13,732 nucleotides of DNA, taken from Gamarada debralockiae (taxonomy: Eukaryota; Ascomycota; Leotiomycetes; Helotiales; Hyphodiscaceae). The DNA lies in NCBI GenBank assembly GCA_002803225.1, contig NXFV01000615.1, positions 1 through 13,732 of the forward strand, in the 5' to 3' direction. The position numbers were made by a program, and so were the translations under genes. Positions 1 through 6,772 of this stretch are shown piece by piece; position 1 is the first letter of the stretch; every line of letters begins with the position of its first letter. Under the pieces are notes generated by a model that saw only the letters and a list, made by a program, of their open reading frames with translations, made no database searches and was not told the DNA's origin.

Positions 1-208
1 ACTAGCGGCCGCAGTACCCCCTTAATTTCTAGGAAGTAGATACTTCTTCTCTTTCCTTCTTTAGCTAATTCTTCTTATAATACAAACGAGCTTTTGTACT
101 GTATACTATGCATTCGCCCCGTGACATCTATAGTCTTCTCCTATAACTTAAAGCTACTAATATTAGTATTAGATAATAAGATAGTCAAGATCTAGGACAT
201 AAGTATAA

Positions 209-245
209 CGGCGCTGGCCATCACGTGATCTAAGCGAGGTTCTTA
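209..245. repeat. Copy 1 of a CACGTGA / TAAGCGAGGTT motif
   Basis: A GC-richer island in the AT-rich block carries CTGGCCATCACGTGAT followed by CTAAGCGAGGTT. A second copy with the same order of sub-motifs and the same orientation lies about 1,000 bp downstream (1209-1250). It may be a surviving end or internal segment of the repeat that makes up this block. Confidence 0.45.
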
Positions 246-698
246 CAATTATAAGACCCACCTAAACCTGAGAAATAAGGCTATAATAACTTTTCCTCCT
301 AGACCTTTGTACTTATCTAGTACAACTTAGTATAGCTCTTATATATTAGCTTAAGCTCTCTCTAGAGCTCTTCTTCTCTCCTTAGCTTAGTTTTCTATAG
401 TCTTAGTATAATACTATTATGCCCTTCTTAAGGCCCCTATATAGTACTATAATATTAAACTAAGCTTACCTTTCTCTCTAGAGATAGAATTAGAATATCC
501 TACTAAACTAAAGTTATTACTAATTTAAAAAAACTACAAAAACAAATCTATTACTATAGTATCGAGATACTAGAAGACTAGTTTATTACTCTCTTGCAAA
601 GAGGAGACTATACCTACTATAATACCCCTAGCTATAATATTATAATATCAAAATACCTTCTTATAATACTCCTAAAGAATTCAAGTATTATAATTAAT

Positions 699-970
699 AT
701 GCCCCTTTCTCGTAGTTCCTTTGAACCTAGACCTTCTAGATATATAAATATAAGCTAATTTCCCCCTATAGTATTTTCCGGAAATAATAGACCTACTCCC
801 TAAGCTAAACCTAAGCCTAAGAGTAAAGGTAAGACTAGGGAAGACTTAGATACTCTATCTCTCTAGGCCACTAGAATACTCTAGGAACTCTAAGAGATAA
901 AGGACTAATAAGCTTATTTCCGAGATAAACTCTAATAAGCTAGGTCTATATCTCCTTTATAGGACAGCTA
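699..970 (+). pseudogene. Decayed coding remnant, possibly from a transposable element
   Basis: Reading from the ATG at 699, about 90 codons keep a protein-like character. There is a Ser/Pro/Arg-rich start, then a lysine/proline run (AKPKPKSKGKTRED at about 808-850) followed by a charged, probably helical stretch. All interruptions are TAA or TAG; none is TGA. This fits C-to-T decay of Gln codons or G-to-A decay of Trp codons. The basic, low-complexity composition could suit a gag-like or DNA-binding protein, but there is no diagnostic motif, so the origin stays unknown. What is seen is the frame and its stops; decay by RIP is inferred. Confidence 0.35.
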
Positions 971-1208
971 ATTAAGGTCTTACTCTTATATAATTCGCTA
1001 GTACTATAGAAGGAACGAAATGCAAGTATAAGCGTGTCCCGATTGCGCTGTATATCGCACATGCTCTTAATAAGAGATAAAACAAAAACAATGTAAAACG
1101 AAGGCTATACGCTCGAATATACTACAAAAATACATTAGAAAACAAATTATACAATTATAATGTATATATAGGTGTCTATATATAGGTCTAGCTGCAAAAG
1201 ACAAAATA

Positions 1209-1260
1209 TGCCCGGCTGGCACGTGACATCCAGCTAAGCGAGGTTGGCATCAACGTGACT
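1209..1260. repeat. Copy 2 of a CACGTGA / TAAGCGAGGTT motif
   Basis: CGGCTGGCACGTGACATC is followed by CAGCTAAGCGAGGTT. It matches copy 1 (209-245) in the CTGGC, CACGTGA and CTAAGCGAGGTT blocks, with small length differences between blocks. After it comes TGGCATCAACGTGACT, which partly echoes the GGC-ACGTGAC core. Confidence 0.45.
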
Positions 1261-1687
1261 AATTTCCCTATTATAGTATAAAAGAGTATATTTATTTTAT
1301 TCTTTTCTTTTGTTATTACTAACCCCTAAAATACTTATAATAACTATATATTTATCTTATTTATCTTAAGAAAAACCTTAAACTAATATTTTACTTTAGT
1401 CTAAAGTTTACTTAAGACTACTAACTCTTAGGCTAATTAGAAATTACTTTATAAAAATATATAAAGCTTAATTAATAAGATACAAAAGATTTGTCTATTA
1501 ATATAGCCGTATTTTCTTAACTCTAATAGACTTAGCTTGTATTATATAATCCCCTTTATAGTTCAAATCGAATTTTACAAATAATATACTATTCGTATAT
1601 AGTATAAATTTAAGACTATAAGGTTCAATTCATACAGTTTCGAATCGTAGTTAATTCGATTAGATCGAATTCGATTGGAGCCCTATT

Positions 1688-1747
1688 CTCTTCTGAAAAT
1701 GCGAAGGCTTCGTGCGAGCCGTAGGCTAGCATTCTCGTACAGAAGAG
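1688..1747. repeat. Imperfect inverted repeat at the end of the AT-rich block
   Basis: CTCTTCTG (1688-1695) is complementary to CAGAAGAG (1740-1747), and just inside these AATGC pairs with GCATT. It sits where base composition changes from AT-rich repeat to normal DNA, so it could mark an element boundary. The pairing is short and may be chance. Confidence 0.3.
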
Positions 1748-1865
1748 GGGAAAATACAGGCTATACCCGATTAGGCATTTCCAACCAACACGCGATAGCT
1801 CCTAACATCTTCTCCATTAAAAATCTCCTTTATCAACTGCTATAAACATCGCAATAACGTCTGGT

Positions 1866-1894
1866 GGAGAGCCTGCATCGTGCGAAGGCTCTCC
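1866..1894. repeat. Perfect 9-bp inverted repeat, 11-nt loop
   Basis: GGAGAGCCT (1866-1874) and AGGCTCTCC (1886-1894) can form a hairpin. It lies about 120 bp upstream of the TATA box of gene A. It could be a binding site for a dimeric regulator or be meaningless. Confidence 0.35.
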
Positions 1895-2015
1895 TACTCA
1901 ACGACACGTCGTCAGAACTTCTTTGTATTCCTGGCCAACCCTTCCCATACGCGCTCTATACTTCCGAGTCGCTCGCCAAGCTCGCAGCAAGAAGAGCAGC
2001 ACGAGCTACAGCTTC

Positions 2016-2219
2016 TATATAAACTTCAACAGCTCCCGTGGCATTGACAGCCTCGAGCCCTGCGATTTCCGCTCTGGTAAAAGCACCTTTACCCTCTTCC
2101 ATTATTCCTCCCTTTGCGAAGTGCGCTACACCTCCCCCCTACTCTGATGCCCCAAAACCAACCCTGATCTCCGAAACAACTGCAGTAGCTCAGAGAAACT
2201 TGAGATACTATTGCTCGCG
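2016..2219 (+). promoter_or_regulatory. Core promoter and 5' leader of gene A
   Basis: TATATAAA occurs at 2016-2023. Downstream is a pyrimidine-rich segment (about 2085-2140), typical of fungal transcription start regions, and then the proposed ATG at 2220. The implied leader is about 100-170 nt. Short open frames that cross this stretch (1923-2147, 2038-2265) show no protein-like features and are treated as chance. Confidence 0.45.
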
Positions 2220-5200
2220 ATGCAGAAGAAGATCGAACCTCAGAGTGGTAGCGCTGACAAGGTGAGCTCCATCATTAAAGACATTTCAGTAATTCAGCTA
2301 ACGTCTCCTAGGATACTATGACCAGACCTAAGGAAGATGCGCAATATCCGACTGTCAAGCGAAAGCGTGACAATACAGACGGCAGTGACGGCACTGATAT
2401 TTCCAGAACAACTCGACCAAAAAAGCAAAAGAATAGCACAGACAGATATCCGTGCCCTTTGGCAGAGAGGTTCGGCTGCGACAAAACTTACGGGTTGAAA
2501 AAAACTGCAAAACGGCACTCTAAAATTCATACCAGCGATATCACATGCCCACTGGCAGAGAAGTTCAAGTGCAATCAATATTTCAAGTGTACTTCGGAAG
2601 CTGAAAAGCATGCAAAAACTCACATCAAGGATACCAAGGATTTGCTTCCATGCCTTACTTGCTTTACCAATGGACTCATATGCGATATCAACAATACGAA
2701 AGGCGAATGTTCCAACTGCCTTGAACACAATCAATTGATGGCAACCGAGAAAAATGGGCGAAAGAAATGGAAATCCTGCACACCTCGCGGTCACACTAGC
2801 CAAAAGCCAGCTCTAAGAGACGAATTACGCCTATTTAACGATGAATTTCCCGCTTTAGAAGCCGAAGTCAGCCAGAATGACTATATTAAGATCCATAAGG
2901 CCGATAAGACAAATTCCAACAGCGGTGAGCTCGGAAAAGAGGTCTGACGAGTCGAACCACCTTTTTTTGAGCTGTGACCAACAATTTCCAGTGAGCCTGT
3001 TTGAGCCAACAGCAGAAGAACGATTATTGGGGCATGTAGGACGGCATGGCATTTGTGAAGCTTGTCGAGCTTTCAATGCGGAACATTCAATGCAGAAGAA
3101 GAAGTGCCAGGAATGTGGGCAGACTCGACCCTTGTCATTCTTCGGACGGTTTGAGAACCGCTATGGCAGTATGACGGCGGCTGCCAAGACTTCTGACAGT
3201 GACAGCGGTGATTTCCGCAAAGCTTGCAGCATGTGTCGTTTATACAGGCTCCAGCGTAAGAGAGCTAACGATATATGTACAGTCCCTATGTGCCGATACG
3301 CAGTCTCGAGGTCCCCGATCCCCCACGCGAAAATGGCCCGACATATGGAGCTCCACAAAGCACGCGGACACCTTGAGGGTTTGAAAACATATCCTCATCC
3401 TGTCTGTTGTTATGAGAACCCTAATACTGAGGTGCATAAGGCGCTAGTACAAAATAGGTTTCGAAAGCTTCAATTCAAAATCTCTACCCTATCATATGAA
3501 GTTCAACCCTTCCCTTATATATACAGATTAGACCTAGCGCTTCGGTCTCCGATGACTTCTCGGCTACCGAATTCGGAGCTCGTACGTGTCAGTTGCTCTG
3601 GGTGTTACTATGGCAACGGGTCTGTGTACATATCTTGGGTTCTGGCAACCCTACCATTCTTCCTTCCTTAGTTATCAATCAATACATGATTTGCATACAT
3701 ACTATCATCTGATTCGACAGTACGTCTCACCAGATATCACCGTACCTGTCAACACTGTCGAGAAGCAAAATGATGACGTGGTCGAGGACGGAATAGAGGA
3801 AGGAATGGTCGGGGATAGAATGGAGGATGAAATGTTCGAGAACGCAGCGGCTGGGGATCCAGTCACTGAGTACCTCGAAGAAGCTCAAACTTTACACGCT
3901 TCGCTCGATCAAGAAGAGGTTCTGCAGATGCTGCAACAGAAAGACAAACAAGCGCGGCTGAGCCAAGGCATGACGTTTTCTAATGAGGAGCGAGAGAAAA
4001 TAAGGGCATCAAATAAATTATTCCGAGGTATGAGTCCCAAATTTTGCTACATAGTGCACTCTGCTGACGGACTTCAGATCAGCGGCCCGAAGGCAGAATT
4101 AGTTCCAGTTCCCGCTGCAACAAAGGCCACTGTTGTTTAGGTCCTCGACGTGTCAGCAACGACGGCTTAGTGAAAGAAATGTGTCCGCACCAAGCAGTAA
4201 TCGGCCTTGACACGGCCTACCTCCGAGTCTGGAAACACGGTAGACTGATATCACTGTCAGGTCGATGCGTGAGTTGTGATGAACGACTGCGTCTAACAGA
4301 ATTGTTAGATCAACTCGAACTTCTTGGAGATGAGACTTCAGGAGAAACACAATGTGAATATCGTAGCTGCTTCAAGCCAGGGTGGCGGAAGGCAAAGTAC
4401 TGCGAAAAACATCTTATATGTGGTCTCACCCAGGACAAGGGTTCTCAAATAGACGAAGCTGCGTTGCGACAGGCTGTAGAAGGGACACAGTGGACCTACG
4501 GCCCAGCCTTCGAAGAGGTTATCAATCGTAAGGCCAAAATTGCCGATGGGAAAATGCCTGGAGCAATGCTTGTAGGTCTTGACCTCGAATTTTCACCGAT
4601 TTCCGACAAGGTTTTTGAGGTCGGCTTATGCGAGTATTATTCAGGTAAGAAGCTGCTTAATGCGCGTATCAAGCACGACTGCAGCGAATCGGAGCTTCAT
4701 GGACCTTTAGATGGCTCCAAACAGACTCATCCTGTCAAGAAAGGCATCTCTATAAGGGCAAGCAATAAGGTCTATGGTGAGGATCGCGGGAACTGTACCG
4801 ACCTTCTCGATGTCCACGCCATAGCTGCCCAGTTGCAAAAGTGCGGTATCACGCCACAGTCTATATTTCTGACCTGGCACAGAAATAAGAGGGATCTAGT
4901 CCTGTTGCGAAAATTCATCAAAGAAGCCGGTTATAACGACATCCTTCCACCCGACGCGAATTGCATACCAATGGTACACCAATTTCGAAGAAACATACCA
5001 AATAATTGTCCCGCAGCTCTCGAAATCCTCTTCCCTTGCCTATTTGAGGGCCATGAACTTGTGGGACAGAATCATCGAGCGTTCCCAGATACTTTACAGT
5101 TGCGACTGATGGTCATGCTTTTTGCGGAGCTCTGTAAGCCACTCGGCCAACGTGATCTATCCATGCTGCCCAAGTCTAAGACGATTGGGGACTGGTTGCT

Positions 5201-5414
5201 TAGGGCCAAACACGAGCGAACTCTCCAAAGAACACCGCAACAGTTGAAGGCTCAAAAGCAGCGTGATCAGCGTTTCCTTCAAAACAAAAAGCGCAAGTCC
5301 ACTAAGGATACAGGAGTAGTAGCCAATACAAGGAGAAAAGCTGTCAACAACAAGCAGAAGGAAGGGTTTACCCAGCTCAAGCTAGACCAATACGTGACTA
5401 GAGGTCAGAGATAA
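2220..5414 (+). CDS. Zinc-finger / DEDDh 3'-5' exonuclease-domain protein (five exons)
   Basis: I do not recognise a named orthologue. Exons: 2220-2261, 2312-2924, 2992-about 3581, about 3721-4027, 4078-5414 (third intron unresolved, see its entry). The product is about 960-985 aa. In order it has basic NLS-like runs (KRKR, RPKKQK); two tandem C2H2 fingers of form C-x7-C-x12-H-x3-H (2453-2530, 2546-2623); a Zn2Cys6-like cluster C-x2-C-x6-C-x8-C-x2-C (2651-2779); more Cys pairs and a C-x4-C-x16-H-x3-H finger (about 3060-3360); an acidic linker (about 3760-3910); and a Cys/His cluster with YCEKH (about 4350-4410). The exonuclease domain follows: DLEF with Asp at 4581 and Glu at 4587, Asp at 4893, and HRAFPD with His at 5073 and Asp at 5088, which is the DEDDh set. 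The tail is lysine-rich and ends in QLKLDQYV (5373-5396), a PIP-box-like motif. Known: DEDDh enzymes trim 3' ends of DNA or RNA. Inferred: a nuclear, nucleic-acid-guided nuclease. The ATG at 2220 is chosen because a consensus intron joins it in frame; 2318 is the alternative start. Confidence 0.7.
2262..2311 (+). other. Gene A intron 1 (50 nt)
   Basis: Donor GTGAGC, branch site GCTAAC (2297-2302) and acceptor CTCCTAG nine bases after it. Splicing joins the codons from the ATG at 2220 in phase 0 to the frame of the zinc-finger exon, which adds 16 residues before the Met at 2318. All three signals are close to the fungal consensus. Confidence 0.7.
2925..2991 (+). other. Gene A intron 2 (67 nt)
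   Basis: Donor GTGAGC, a CTGAC at 2944-2948 and acceptor TTCCAG. Its removal moves from the frame that stops at 2947 to the frame that continues as SLFEPTAEERLLGH. A 47-nt alternative ending at 2971 gives the wrong frame and a stop. The CTGAC is rather far (43 nt) from the acceptor, so another branch site may be used. Confidence 0.65.
3582..3720 (+). other. Gene A intron 3 (boundaries unresolved)
   Basis: An intron must lie here because the upstream frame stops at 3669-3671 and the downstream frame opens only after 3555. The best-looking signals are donor GTACGT at 3582 and, at 3720, acceptor GACAG preceded by TCTGAT (139 nt). Shorter frame-compatible choices use the pyrimidine-rich acceptor at 3671 with donors at 3602 (70 nt), 3620 (52 nt) or 3626 (46 nt). 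Only transcript data can choose. Confidence 0.45.
4028..4077 (+). other. Gene A intron 4 (50 nt)
   Basis: Donor GTATGA, branch site GCTGAC (4063-4068) and acceptor TTCAG nine bases later. It joins the acidic linker frame to the exonuclease frame and skips the stop at 4138-4140. The downstream exon opens with a Cys/Ser-rich stretch leading to the VIGLDTAYLRVWKHG segment. Other acceptors in the same frame (4125, 4140, 4170) lack a nearby branch site. Confidence 0.75.
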
Positions 5415-5440
5415 GGCTTTCTCAAACATCACGAAGCCTT
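5413..5440 (+). repeat. Inverted repeat over the gene A stop codon and 3' UTR
   Basis: AAGGCTT (5413-5419) and AAGCCTT (5434-5440) form a perfect 7-bp stem with a 14-nt loop. The stem begins within the TAA stop codon of gene A. It may structure the start of the 3' UTR; function is unknown. Confidence 0.3.
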
Positions 5441-6196
5441 GGACAGTATGTTGCTGCATCATATTATTCTTCGCGGTTACCCGTTTGGCCAAGTGGAGCC
5501 TCCTCCACCTATGCGGTATGAACTGTCCAATAGGACTCTCAGTATGATGGCTACTTCATAGGACTTTCGCTGGAGCGGTTATTCGATTGCCTTTCATTCC
5601 ACCGCTCTTTGTCACTGTTTCTTTATTGCCATCACAGCACCCCAGTACGATTACATTCTACTACAGCACAGCTCTCGTTTCTGTTCGACATCCACGGTGC
5701 TATCGAATTCCTACATCAACTTTTCCTTGTACCCCAGCTCCCATCGACGCTTCCGCTGCCTACACCGACGACGTTCTGACTCGACAATGATTCACATCAG
5801 CCCGTTTCGAGGATGGCTCAAATGGAGTTTGTTTCGCATGTATTTTCCTTTCTTTCATTGGGATCTTCTTCCAGGACAGAAGACCTAGAGACTATGGCTA
5901 AGGGATGACTTTGAAGACGAAACACTGTGGTAGGGGACCTGGGACCGTTGTGTAGTTAGTATCTACTAGACCACTTAGCTAGTGTTGTAGTAGATACTTT
6001 GGACGGACTTCGACTTCCTAAAAAAAAAAAATCTTTTCCCTTGCCTAATTCACATGTATGAATGATAAAAAGTGGTTGATGTTATAGAAATTTTAATCTA
6101 TTCCCTACCATCTGAACTGATCTGGTGTGCAGTTAGTCTAAAGCAGCAACAATCCTTTTATTCAAATGCAAATCCTCTATTTTATCCTTTTTAAAA
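5441..6196. other. Intergenic region with a CT-rich leader-like stretch
   Basis: No convincing gene. About 5585-5790 resembles a fungal promoter/leader (CT-rich, many CATC/CACC words) and is followed by ATGs at 5788 and 5813 that open only 33- and 31-codon frames (the latter MAQMEFVSHVFSFLSLGSSS onward, ending at 5908). These could be the start of a truncated gene, or nothing. A run of 12 A residues lies at 6020-6031. Confidence 0.4.
5958..5998. repeat. Perfect 11-bp inverted repeat with 19-nt loop
   Basis: AGTATCTACTA (5958-5968) pairs with TAGTAGATACT (5988-5998). Inside the loop CACT and AGTG can add a second short stem. It lies about 60 bp past the small frames and just before the A-tract. 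It could be a remnant of a miniature inverted-repeat element or a transcript-end structure. Confidence 0.45.
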
Positions 6197-6556
6197 TCAG
6201 GGTTTATTAGGCGCTGGGTGCCTAAAGTCCCTAGGAAAGGTAACTGCACAGACAAACAACTCAAGGTGAGGCGGCCGCATCCAAAAACTCTCTTCTAGAA
6301 CGCTGATATGAACTAAGACCAAAGAAAAATGCGTCAAATATACGCAATGAAAATGATGAATCCTAAAAAGCTCCAAGATATCTAATGTAATAGCTAGCTG
6401 TGCAGCCATAATCCAATATCTAAAGAACGCCTTCAGACCTTCTTGTTGGAATAAGTAATCAGTGACTCTGGTTCTAGGCACAGTGACTCTAGTCTAGACA
6501 CCATGAGACATATGACGCATCACTGTCTCAGAGATCACTTGAACAGTATTGCGTGT

Positions 6557-6571
6557 TCTATGAGTCATAGA
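6557..6571. promoter_or_regulatory. Palindromic ATGAGTCAT site (Gcn4/CpcA-type)
   Basis: TCTATGAGTCATAGA is a perfect 7+1+7 palindrome centred on 6564. It contains ATGAGTCAT (6560-6568), the optimal site for Gcn4/CpcA bZIP activators, which in fungi control amino-acid and some purine genes. It lies 3' of the lyase gene, not in its promoter, so a role there is doubtful. Confidence 0.4.
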
Positions 6572-6586
6572 GAGATTTCTGTCTAT

Positions 6587-6606
6587 AAGTACAGACTACT
6601 GTACTT
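6587..6606. repeat. Perfect 8-bp inverted repeat with a 4-nt loop
   Basis: AAGTACAG, loop ACTA, CTGTACTT. It is a compact hairpin 16 bases beyond the ATGAGTCAT palindrome and about 170 bp from the lyase stop codon. It might be a 3'-end structure of the lyase transcript. Confidence 0.35.
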
Positions 6607-6772
6607 GGTTTGTTCGTTAGTATCTCCAGTATCTTCGCCAGCCTTAATAGTCCAACCACTTATTCCTGTCTTTTCGTATATCACGTGACAAAATTACAAG
6701 ATTTCTAAATGTCTTTAACATTCTCTCAACTATCCACCCTGTAAAACTGAAAGCGTACTAGATAACCATACC

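Larger units (their letters stand above)
1..1680. repeat. AT-rich, RIP-like degraded repeat block
   Basis: This stretch is strongly AT-rich, dense in TA and in CTA/TAG/TAA words, and has no long open frame on either strand. One frame between about 699 and 970 still reads as protein but is cut by TAA and TAG codons. That is what C-to-T change at CpA produces on CAA, CAG and TGG codons, as in RIP, a known defence of filamentous ascomycetes against repeats. Two GC-richer islands (about 209-245 and 1209-1260) survive within it. Composition changes to normal near 1680, so the repeat probably ends there. I could not identify the original element, and no terminal repeats were found. Confidence 0.65.
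6197..6772. other. Spacer between the convergent gene A and lyase genes
   Basis: This lies at the 3' side of the lyase gene and presumably includes its 3' UTR. It holds TTAGGC/GCCTAA around a 7-nt loop (about 6207-6225), a direct repeat of CAGTGACTCT (6460-6469 and 6481-6490), and the two palindromes listed separately. A 94-codon minus-strand frame (6197-6481) resembles no family I know. Confidence 0.4.

Noticed and set aside
1..12. Cloning-site-like start (ACTAGCGGCCGC)
   Set aside because: A NotI site also occurs naturally at about 6271, and nothing else vector-like follows; the evidence is too weak to call contamination.
1556..1575. Possible tRNA T-loop (GTTCAAATC)
   Set aside because: The flanks cannot form the T-stem and no acceptor or anticodon arm is present.
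1923..2265. Two overlapping plus-strand frames of 74 and 75 codons before gene A
   Set aside because: They overlap the TATA box and leader, show no motif, and one ends on the donor of gene A intron 1. The joined exon is better explained by the frame starting at 2220.
6197..6481. Minus-strand 94-codon frame
   Set aside because: No recognisable motif, no promoter or intron signals, and it lies beyond the lyase 3' end; likely chance.
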